A stretch of DNA of 64,000 nucleotides, from assembly GCA_000469685.2 (NCBI GenBank), contig LS997565.1, positions 2,053,505-2,117,504 on the forward strand, read 5' to 3'. The translations under genes were made by a program, and so were the position numbers. Source of the DNA: Haemonchus contortus. Taxonomy: Eukaryota > Nematoda > Chromadorea > Rhabditida > Trichostrongylidae. The notes beneath the pieces were generated by a model that worked only from the letters and a program-made list of their open reading frames with translations, made no database searches and was not told where the DNA came from. Below, in pieces: positions 12,074 through 24,000 of this stretch (within the stretch, counting starts at the first letter, position 1; each line of letters begins with the position of its first letter).

Positions 12074-15000
12074 ATGCATCGTGCAGGCATGCTTTGTCGT
12101 CTGGCATCGCCGAGCCGTGCGGCTGCAGTAGCCGTACGAGGCTCGTCGTCAAATGTTGGAAAGCCTGTAAATCCAATTGCTGCACCTACAACACAGGTGC
12201 GATAAACATTAGCTGATAAATAACAAACTTATGGTCATAGATGAATAAAGGCTTAACTATGTAGGCCAACAGTTTTCTTTTTCGAATAAATCTGAAATGC
12301 CAAAGAGATTTCATGCTGTCGTCTCGCTATGGCCTGTTTGATGACGGGACATACCCTCTGAATATAAGAAATATTCTGAGTCCCTTTTGATTCCGCTGTC
12401 GTCCTTGTCAAAGCCCAGTGTAAAGTCCAACAGTTCCGTAAAGTCCCAATAAATGATTCTTCATCAATGAGATAGCTTGTCAGGTCTCAGGTGTAAGGAC
12501 TTCAGGTTTATCCCACTTCAGATTACACGTAGTGCAGTGGATCCGGCTGTGAAGAAAAATGAACTTGAATAGTTCGCGACCTTCTGCAATGCCCTATGTG
12601 ATACAGCAATTGGTCTGTATGTAAGTCGGAGCATGCCATCTTGGCCTCTGAGTTGGCCAAATCGTAGAGAACGTAGCAGATGCTTTTCATAGCCTCTGGT
12701 TCTTCGACAAGTACTGTAGCTGTCTTCCGTTGAAGGTGAACCCTTCAATGTTCCTTGCATGCCTTCACGAGCTTGTCAATGAGTTAGTGATTGGTTGCAG
12801 CCCGTGTGGCTTGAGATGCTGCTTGTCAGTTCTGTTCTTTTTAAGAGATTTCAGGCTTCCTTTCGAGCTTCCTCCGCCTGTAGAAGGAAACTGATTAAGT
12901 GAAATAAAGAAAGTACTCAGACTGAGATCATATTAGGACTGAGGTGTCGTTTTTTAAGGTTCGACAACAGTCTTTGGCATCTGCTGTGACTTCGGAGCCG
13001 TTTATGAATGCCACCTCTTCCATGTACATCGAACAGGTACACCTTTGGCCAAATTTGTTCAATTTTCCTACGGCTGACCATCCCGAACTTGGCCAAATGC
13101 TACTTTTAAGATGTATGATTCCTGGAAAGCTGACCCAAAATCTGTTCATGCTTCGTGGGACGCGTACTTCAGAAATGTCGAAGGTGGTGCTGCTCCAGGA
13201 CAAGCTTATCAACCTCCTCCAACTGCCTATGGTGCTGTTGGAGTTCCAGGAGTTTTACCACTGATTCCAGCGGTAGCAGTTGGCGGCGGATTCACCATGT
13301 ACGCTCTATTAATCGTTATTTTGTGTGGCAAGTGGTGCAATATAGCAAACAAGTGAACATCACTAGGAGGATGTCATTCATTAGCTCCTTGAAAAAGGTT
13401 TGAAGTGTTGGTTGATTGCGCGTTATTAGGAATTTCGCCAGTTAGCTGTTACTGGTTGCCTCCAAAGTTCCCGTCGTCATCCTGTCGACGTGCTTTTTCG
13501 TTGTTCCAACGACGGCGAGTTGCTACCGACCATTCGGCAGTAAGGCCGACAAGTCTGACGTTGCAAAGCGCACGTTGGCAATGTGACAGCATAAACTCTG
13601 AAGGCAGCAGCAGCTGATGGCACTGCCAGGAGTAAATTGGTAAACAGTTTGTAAAAGAAACTTGCGTGCAAATGTTCTTTAGTCCATACTACGGTGGCGA
13701 TGGAAAGTTCAGGAGCTTTTTTATACGAAGGATAATTGTCTAGAAAGCTTTCACGGAGCGTTTCTTGCAAATATTCTCGCTCTCAGATTAAAATCTCAGA
13801 AAATACAACGTGTGAAATATGGGATAGGGTTCACAGGCCAGCTTTTGGTTCAAGGGGCTTCCATAGAGAGCTTCCTGTCAAAGTTTTTGCTCCTAGGTAT
13901 AGTTTTTGGACTCGAGATCCAACTATGGGATGTGGTTGAGATCTAACTAGAGTGGCATTTCTTTTTCCCGTGGATAAACGCTCTTTTATTAGTTCTGATG
14001 TCATTTAGGCCGCAGGTCGTGCCATCGCCTGCTGCTTCCACAGCAGTTGACTCTTCAGTGCAGGCGATCTCCGATCATCTTAAGATCCAGCTGCTCATTA
14101 GAAGTTATCAAGTGAGTTTTTGCTCCGAATAAGGTCATCTGTCTGGACTTTCTTTTTTCGGAAGCATGCTTAGATGGCTAACCTTTTTTTTTTCTAAAAG
14201 CTCAAACTTTTGGAGAACCCATACTCTCGGTTAGATTTTCCACCCTAATTGAACTCATTTATATGTCCATATTTGAGATTTCTTTTTGCTATTTCAGACT
14301 CGTGGCCATAACATTGCCGATCTCGACCCGTTAGGAATAAATAGTGTCGACCTTGATGACACTATACCACCAGAACTTGAACTTTCTTTTTATGGATTTG
14401 GAGAGCGTGATCTGGACAGGTGGGTACCATTTTAACTGTTAGTTGCCCGAGAGCAGCCTTTTTATGTTTATGTATGTGATGATGTCCTTTTGAAAGCGAT
14501 TTTCTAGAGAGTTCCTTTTGCCACCAACTACGTTCATCGGTGGTGAAAAACAAGTTCTGAGTCTTCGCGAAATCATTCACAGGCTGAAGGTAGGTTGCGC
14601 CATGACATTGACATTGCCGCATATCTTTGATTGATGCCCCTAACCCTTGCAGCAAATCTACTGCAAAACTACTGGTATCGAGTATATGCATTTGAACAAT
14701 CTTGAGCAACAGGAGTGGATTCGTAAGCACTTCGAGGCACCTCGAGTAACGGAGTTATCACATGAACAGAAGAAGGTATGTGAGCAATAGTTTGCCAGTT
14801 TTGCTGGTCCTTCTATCCGATAGTGCCTATTGAAATTTTGATCTCAAGTCATTTTCTACTTCTCCTAAGCAGTTTTGTGATAGGACTAGGAAAGTTTTTC
14901 TCGGTGTCATACGGTGTGTTGCCAACATGCACCCTAATATTGCCGACGAAGCACAGCAGATAGGATGTATGTGGTCCTGATTAGGTCTGAGGACGCGCAG

Positions 15001-18000
15001 TTTGTCACATTCCTAGCATGCCCTCTACATCAAAAGCTCAAGTATGCAGCTTCTCAGACCTAGTACCACACGTCCCTACCGAAAAGGGTATCATGTAGGG
15101 TTCTCTGACAAGATTTCGCATGGTCAATCTCCTTCCTTCTTCTTCCCATTTTGGAAGACCATGAATCAAAACCCCACCGATTCTCCCTCATGTCAAGAAC
15201 TACTCTATACTTGACCTTGTGATTGAGCCAAGGTTCTTTCTAGCTTGTAGAATCGAGAGGAGCTTGTAGGTATGAATTGCGGAGTAAAACACTAATTGAA
15301 TTGAAAAAAATCCTTGGGGTTGGGTGCCTTTGTACAGTAAGAAGTAAGACCTCTTCCCAGGTAAGATCGAGAGGCAACATTTCAGATGACACTGGTAAGG
15401 CACGTTAATAGTTCTAGTGATTGATTGGCTTCCTTACAACATTAGTGTTCCAACGGATCTAGAATACGGGGTTGATTCACTCCGAATTCGTCCAACATTT
15501 GTGGCCATTTGGTTTTTGCTTTGATAAATAGGCTGCAAATGCAATCCCTATTCCAAAACCGGTTTTCTATGATAGATTAGTCTGAGGACTGCTGAACTGG
15601 ACCGATGACGTATAGTTTGACAAACTGTACGTCTTCGTTCCAGTTCGTACGAGACTTTTCTCAATTAGACGAGCTCGGATTGAGAGAAGACTATTTCTTC
15701 AGATTTGTCTGCAGAAAAGGGATTATTGGGGAACCAAACCCCTCGAACTTGCCCGTGAGTCCACAACGTACGTTATGAACCGTGACTCGCAGCAACCTTA
15801 CACGTATCTGTTCCGTCGGCAGTTGGAATTGGTACAACTAGATGTGACGTAAAATGGGGTGGACCTTAATAGTTTAGTCCCCAAAATCTTTCAAGGCCGG
15901 AAAACGAATTTCTAATTCACTGATGAAATCACGTTTTCTTGACTGGAAGGGATTCCTTTGTGAAACTTTACCTCACTGTATTATAGGATTTACTCACTTT
16001 TTATTGTTCAGGTGTTGTTCAAACGTCTGATCCGCTCCACCAAATTCGAGGAATTCCTCGCCAAGAAATGGCCCAGCGAGAAGAGGTTTGGTCTAGAAGG
16101 ATGCGAAGTGCTGATCCCGGCTGTGAAACAGGTATGACAGCGAACATGTATCCTTTGTAGAAAAATAATCACCCGTGATAAAACTTGCAGTTTTTTTCTG
16201 CTTTAATTTTCCCATTTAGGTTATCGATACATGTTCAAGCCTTGGAGTCGACTCTGTGGTCATTGGAATGCCTCATCGTGGTCGGCTCAATGTGCTAGCA
16301 AATGTTTGCCGTCAACCGTTGTCAACCATTCTATCACAGTTCTCAACTCTGGAACCTGCTGACGAAGGTATGTGGTAGTGACCTGGAGTTGCAATTATAA
16401 CTTGTAATACTGTACTAGATGGAATCATTTGAAGGATCCGGCGATGTGAAGTACCATTTGGGTGTTTGCGTTGAACGCCTTAATCGTCAATCCCAACGTA
16501 AAATTAAGATCGCTGTGGTAGCGAACCCGTCACATCTTGAGGCTGTAGATCCTGTTGTCATGGGCAAGGTAGGATATCTTTGAATACTACTAGAAGGTCC
16601 AAAGTTGTATGGGTCTGTTTGAGGTACGTGCCGAAGCTTACTATGCCGGTGATGAGAAGGGTGACCATAAGATGGCTATCCTCATGCATGGAGATGCTGC
16701 TTTCTCTGGTCAAGGCGTTGTAATGGAAACATTCAATCTGGATGACTTAGCAAGCTATACTACTCATGGCAGTATTCATATCGTTGTCAACAATCAGATC
16801 GGCTTCACTACCGATCCTAGGTGTTCACGGTATGTCTTAGGAATTGCTTGAACTTTTTTTTCTTCATCATTTGTTGAACCACTCGGTTTTCGTGGAAAAA
16901 TATCGTTTAGCGTGACTGTACAGCAATTTCGACCGTTTCTTCAGTTCTTATTCATTTTTCATTATTCTTGGAGGTCCGCTTAGTATCTGATTTCTGATTA
17001 TCTTTTCCCTTGACCTGTTGTCATTCAAAGTTGATTTGGGTACATCTTCTCATTTAATATTGATAACTGAGTCTCCAAATCTGTTCGAATTCTTAGAAAG
17101 TGTTTTATTTTGATGCTTCTCCTACAGTGTTGAGCAGGGAAGGGGCATAGGCTTACCCTAATCCCTTTCGTTTAGTTCGTCGCCATATTGTACGGATGTG
17201 GGTCGTGTTGTTGGCTGCCCAATTTTCCACGTGAATGTGGACGATCCTGAAGCTGTGATGCATGTATGCAACGTAGCTGCTGAATGGAGGCAGACTTTCA
17301 AAAAGGATGTCATTATCGACTTGGTGTGCTACAGAAGGTATGACCTTTCTGTCTGTTTTGTAAACAAATATGGAGGAAACAAATACTGAAGTCGGATATT
17401 TATAACGTTTTTATTCGTTATAATATAATAGAGAAACTAGAAGAGCAACAAAATGAGATTACAAAAACAAACAAGTAGAAGTGAATAAGAAGTACAAGTA
17501 AAAGAGAGTCGAAAAAGAAGTTACAAAAGAATATGACAGCTATATTTATAGCTGTCCTTGTGGGCGTGCTCTAACCCCCAGCTATCCTCGCCACGGCCTC
17601 GCATATCCCGCGGGGAGCACGCATCCCCAGGTAATCACGCCGTGACCGGCTTCTCACCCTAGGTCACGGTGCCGGACCGGCTACCCCTACATGGCCCCCC
17701 TCAAAAAAAAATAAGCACTTCCACTGTGCTTAGAACCGACCGCCGCGTCCCAACTTTTTCCCTCTTAGTGAACGCCTTTCGAAGTTTTGCCTTTCCGCAA
17801 AAACGGGTGGACGGGAGAACGAACGGTTCCTCTGCTGTTTTGGTGGACCTGAGTTTAGAGGTCTATTGAAGCGGTGGTCCCGACTTGAGTGGGCTGCTGC
17901 CTGTTGCGGTGCGCGATCCCCAAAACGACGTTTGGGTTCCGGTACGCGCTGACATTCCGGCAGTCTGATCATCGAACTGTAATGTTTCCTCGTGGCTGTC

Positions 18001-21000
18001 CAAAACCGCTTAGCCGCACTCTGGGTAAAATACGGTCCTGTGGCAAGGTTCATCTTATCCGCCAGTATTTTGAAGGGAGCATCACACACGTGCTCCTCCG
18101 ATTTCAGCGGCAGGAGACAGTGAATGCGCTGCTTCAAAGGAGGCCTTTGCACCACTGTCTCCTCCGCGAAATCTCTGAGGAGATCAACTGTTATCCCCCA
18201 ACTCCTGTCGTCTTTGGGTCCTGGTAGGACATAGAGTTCTGCTCCCTTAGCGACAGCTTGCACTAACAGGAACCACGCATTCATCCAACGTGAAGCTACG
18301 ACGTACCGTGCTGGAGAAAACAACATGATCGCTGACCATTCCTCTTCCTCAAACCAGGCTGCCTGTATATCGTCTGGCTCGATCGCCAGTTTCGCAGTCA
18401 TCAGAGGTGACTCAAAGCAGTCGAGTACGCCCTGGAACCCCTCCGGCAGCACAATTAGCGTGCGACGAGGTTTCACCAACCTCCAACTCATTTCTGTCCA
18501 CGGGTTCTCGTTTGCGAACTTGACGGCGTCAACATACATGTTGGGCAGGTTATATGGGTCTGATTTCGACCGGGGTAGGTACCCTTGCGTTACTCCTCGG
18601 GCATCCGCGACCGTGGCAAGTGTCATATGAATACAGTGAGCACGATAAAAAGAAATTGCAAAACCAATGGACTTAATAGTTACAGTATCATAAGATGAAT
18701 CGAGCATGCGTGCTACGCGAAAATGCTCGGGGATATGACTTTGAGTCATAATGGCAATTAATCTAGCGAAATCATACGGTGAACGGAATGTAAGTGTTGA
18801 CAGCAGAGGGGCGAACGGTAGTGGACTGTTGATCGGTGCGTTCGCGGTGCATGCGACGTGTTGTCCGTTAACCACTATTTCTCCAGGGCATGTCCAGTCA
18901 ATGTTACGCACATTGGTCGACGACGAAGTGACTGTGCTGAAATATAAAAACCTACTCATTAAATCCTTACTGTTTGCTGGCATGGCTTGTATAGCTGCCA
19001 CTGTTTTCTTTCTTCTACCCCGTTGCGTTTTGCCTGTCAACCGAGTATCATCGATTTCTCGAGGAACTTTTAGGAGGTGATCAAACTGCACTCTAAGAGG
19101 TTCTTTGTTCTCCCCAATAAGCGTGATTAACGCCGAGTTGGTGCTAGCCTCAATAACGCGGAACGGTCCAGACCAGTCAGTAGTGAGTTTTGGGTGCCGT
19201 GACTTCCCCTTTTCCGATGGAAGTTTCATGTATACTCTGTCTCCAGTCTTGAATATGGTAGATTTGACTGTCTTATATCTCTTATCGTAAGCTAGTTTCA
19301 TGCTATCGCGATATTCATTAGAATTCTCATTAATGCATTCTCTTGCCAATTTCAGTCCACAAAGCAACTCCGCTTTGTAATTGTCATAGTCCACGACGTA
19401 AGGTGACAGATGTTCAGAGGGAATTGATATTGATGGATAAACGGGGTCATATCCGTACACTAGAAAATGAGGGCTTTCACCCGTTGCTCTGTGAGGCGAA
19501 GCGTTATAGGCGTAAACCACTGCCGGTAAAATTTTGTCCCATTCCGCAGCTATCACGGTCTTCTTTTTCAGCATTTTAACAATGGTTCCATTGACCCTTT
19601 CCGTCAACCCATTTTCTCGAGGACAGTATCCCTTCGTAAATTTTTGCTCTATCCCCATAACTTTGCAAAGGGCTTCCATTATTTCATTTTCGAATTCACC
19701 GCCTCGATCAGAAAGGAGAATTTCGGGCCATCTACCGGCACCGCAAACCCAATTACTGAAAATCGCTTGTGCAATTGTTTCCGCCTTTTTATCTGCAACG
19801 GCATATGCACCAAGGTATTTGGTAAAGTGATCGATAACTGTAACTATATACCGGTTCCCTTGCGTTGTCAGACCCATTTCGAGTAAATCTACACCGACAA
19901 TCTGCAACGGTCTCGTAACTGCTAAGGGTCGTAAAGGTGGTACATTTCCTGCCCTACCGTTGGTCAAAAAGCATTTTTGGCAACCGCGGCACCAGCTCAC
20001 TAGATCTTGAAGCATTCCCGGCCAGAAAAGAGACTTTTTCATCTGTATGAACATCTTTTTCGCGTTGAAGTGGCCACCCAGAGTGCCAGAATGGGCTTCC
20101 TCAAATATATTCCGTCTCTGTGAGCGCGGTACTACGGCAGCCAAAGAACCATTCTCGTTAATGAGATTCAAACTTCCGTTCTGCAAGGTGAAATCGGTTG
20201 TACTGAGGACTTTGCTATGCCTAGGGAGTTTTACCTCTTCCGTCACTCCGCTTTCTACAGACTTTATTAATGTCGCAAAGTCGGGGTCTTCGCGAAGCTC
20301 GAGAAGCCAGTCATGTGCCTGAATTGAACAGACTACCTTTTCGTCCTCCGCATAGCCGGGAGTCAATATCGAAGAGTGAGGTAGGCCACGAGATAGCGCA
20401 TCCGCTACTGCGTTTGCTGTTCCTTTTACATACTCAATAGTAATATCGTAACGCTGCACTTCTAGTGCCCAACGTAAAACTCGTGGAGAAACATTAGTAC
20501 GTTTAAACAGTGAGGTGAGCGCTGAGTGGTCAGTTCTGACAATACTCGGGACGCCATATATGAAGTAGTGAAACTTTTTCAGGCTAAAAATTAGCGCAAG
20601 CGCTTCCTGATCTGTGACGTGATAATTTCTTTCCGCGCCAGATAAATGCTTGGAAGCAAAGAATACGGGATGTAGCAGCGAGTCATCTCCCTCTTGTGCT
20701 AAAACAGCCCCAATCCCTATTCTGCTAGCATCAGTATAAATAATGAAAGGTCGCGATCCATCCCTCGCTTTCTCGATATTTGGTTGCGCCAGAACAGGTG
20801 CTTCCATAAGGGTTTTCTTCAATGCTTCAAAAGCTTCCTCATGTTCATGTGACCACACGAATTTCCTTTTGGGACTGGTGAGATCAAAAAGTGGTTTTGA
20901 AATCTGAGAAAATCTCAAAACAAACTTCCGGTAATATCCAGCCATACCTAAGAAGGTTCTTAATTGAGCAACATTCTGAGGGCGAGCATAATCTTTTATA

Positions 21001-24000
21001 CGACCAACCTTCTCCGGATCTGCCCTTACTCCGTCCGCATCCACTACATGCCCAAGAAACTCAAGACTGGGTTCCATTATACGGCACTTTTGTGGTTTCA
21101 CCTTCAGTTGCGCTTTCCGAAACGCTAGTAGTACCTTACGGAGGAGATCCGCATGTCTAGGTATTGAATCTGTTGCGATCAGTATATCGTCTATATATAC
21201 TGATACTTCTGGCCCTATTAAGTCGCCTAACACCTTGTCCATTAACCTTTGGAACTTAGCTGGTGCTGTGGTCAGTCCAAAAGGTAAGACTCGAAACTGG
21301 AATTGTCCAGAGGTCGTGGTGAAGGCACTTATTTCCTTCGCTCGCTCACTTAGAGGGACTTGCCAGTATCCACTAGCTAAATCCAAGGAAGTGAACCATC
21401 GCTTGCCCAGCAGATTCTGCAGAGTGATATCTATAGGGGGTAAAGGATAGCTATCCTTCTTAGTAACCTTATTGACTTCCCTATAATCCACACATAGCCT
21501 TGTGGTACCATCTTTCTTGGCCACCAAGACTATGGGGGACGCCCACGGTGATTGACTGTCCTCAATCACATTTCTTTCTTTAAGGTCCCGTAGCATTGTA
21601 TCTACGTCAGCACGAATACCGTATGGGACGGGCCTTGTTTTCTGTCGGATTGGTGGATTCCCACCTACATCAATGTCATGGGTCACTACATTCGTTTGCG
21701 TTAGTTCTTTGTCCGAGACAGCGAATACATCGCTGTACTCTTCGATCACACTACATAGTTCGTCAGGTATAACCCCGGCCTTTCGGTTCTTATTTAAAAT
21801 GTCTACTAGAGCATGGGTCCTTTCAGCATCTTGTAACACAGCATGCTGCTGTAGAACCATCATGTCACTTGGGACATCCACTATCTTTGGATCAATCCAA
21901 GTTTCTGCTGACCATGTACCCAGATCCTCTCCTTGACCTATCACCCAGGATTCTGAACCTTGATTTATGACCGATAATTCAGCTTTACCTTGGTTCACCT
22001 GGCACACACCTGACTCGATGCGTGGGCTTTTAGACCAGAATACGCAAGCTCCATCACGGAAGCTTCCGCGTATCTGCACGGTTGCAATCTTGCCTGGTGC
22101 TACAACGACCCTCCTATCCGAATAGGCCATATTTGGATGCAAATCCTTCGTCACATCCCTGTCCTTATACGGGGTCAATCGTAAGGATATGCCAAGTTCG
22201 CTTAAGGCATTCGTACCTAATAGCAATGTGTCGTCCTTACTTTGCTGCACGTGTAGGTGCACGCTAGCCTTGCCGGCTCCTACCACTGTTACCTCCGTAA
22301 CTATCTCTGAGAGAAACCCCATAGCATTTCCTGACGCGTCATAGAGTTTCCTCTGTTTACCATCTCCTACGATGGACGCTTTTGCGTCCAGATCTACGCC
22401 ACGCTCCCGCACTTGCTTAAGGAGACCTACCGGGACAATCGAAACTACCGATCCTGTGTCCACCAGTGCTTTTGCTGCAACGCCAAAAATTTCTACTTCA
22501 CAAGTACTTGGCTTACCCACAGCGCTCGGGTGTGGTCCAACTTCTTTTCCAATACTTTGGACGGTCTTACACCACCTATCTAGTTCAGTCACAAGTGAAC
22601 TACCTAACGGTGGGCCATTTCGTCCCTTCGAACTTCCGTCGCTGTGACCGTTATCTCGGTGATTGCGACCTGTGGGTTTTCCCCTTTTCCTGCAATCCAC
22701 TGCCACATGCCCTTCTTTGCCACAGGTGTAGCATTTTATAGGTTTGGCAAATGGTTGGGTTCTTGGTTGATCGCTGGTCTCACCTGGAGGAAAAATTTTC
22801 CGGGACTCAGTTGGCTGCCGATCCATAACCCTTCTTTGGAAACTTCCCTGCTGGCTACTGTTTGGTAGGCTTGCTCCAGCTTGCAGCTTTTCCAGCCGCA
22901 TGGCAACTTGCTTAACTTCTGCGTAAATGTTACCATCGGGGGCATCTAGGGCAGCTAACATATGATATGAATTTTCCCAGTGTTGCAAACAACAGTATAA
23001 TTTGGATCCTCTTATAAAATCCCACTCAGAGCTAGGATGTATCCTTCGGGACAAATCCTCCATCCTACAGCAAAACTCGACTATCGACTCCCTGGGTCTT
23101 TTCGTTAGTTGTTCCCACTCTCGAATATTTTTTAAGCGTTCGCAAGGGTTTCTTCGGGCCAATTTCAAGGCGCTGACAATGTCATCATAGGTTCCCTCCC
23201 GAACCGCGCGTGGCAATCCTTTGTAAATCGATAGAGCTACTCCCTCTAAATGATTTACAAGGATATCTCGCTTATCGGAGTCAGTCCATAGAGCAGAAGG
23301 GAATTTAACCTCTAATGCGCGTAGGAAATCCGTCAGTGAATTTTTACCGTCATACTTGGACACATTTGCCACCGTCTGGGCTTTAAAAACTTCACGGAAA
23401 ACTGTGAACATGTCATCCACCCTATCGCTACGGACTGGTCTGGCCCTACTATTGTATGACAAAACGGAAGATGTCTCACCACTGATCGATTCTTGGGAAT
23501 ATTCCGGTGAGGATACTCGAGACGATCTTGACGACTTGGCTGTTCGGGTTGAGCGATGCCCATCGGTCGTATTTCGCGACTCGTTCCGCGCCTGAACAGA
23601 ATGATCAGTTTCTCTGTTTCTAAGGGACGCATAATGGGTGCGAACTGCACGCCAGTTGTCAATTTTCTCACCTGCAGTAGGTGCAGTATAGGGATTCCCT
23701 GCCGCATCCGGCGCGAGCCCTCTTTCCATACTTCTGACCTGATCCTGCAAAAGCTTTATCGAATTTTCTAAGTTTTTTATCACTTTGCTTTGCTCATTTT
23801 TCTCTTTTTGCAATTCCGCAATTTTTGCGCATTTCCTATCTACGATTTCTGCGACTTGGTCTAGTTCACATTCTAGGTTCTCTGCTATTCTGCAAAGTAT
23901 GCGGCTGTGAGCAGTCACGCTAGGTAAAAAGTCGTGCAGTTCCGCCCGCGACATCTGAATTTCTTCAAAAAATGCCACATCAGCCGGCTCACTTGTTTCT

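Noticed and set aside
17730..19000. Envelope gene of an endogenous retrovirus
   Set aside because: The post-integrase region lacks a visible signal peptide, transmembrane anchor and fusion-peptide features, and it is in frame with pol.
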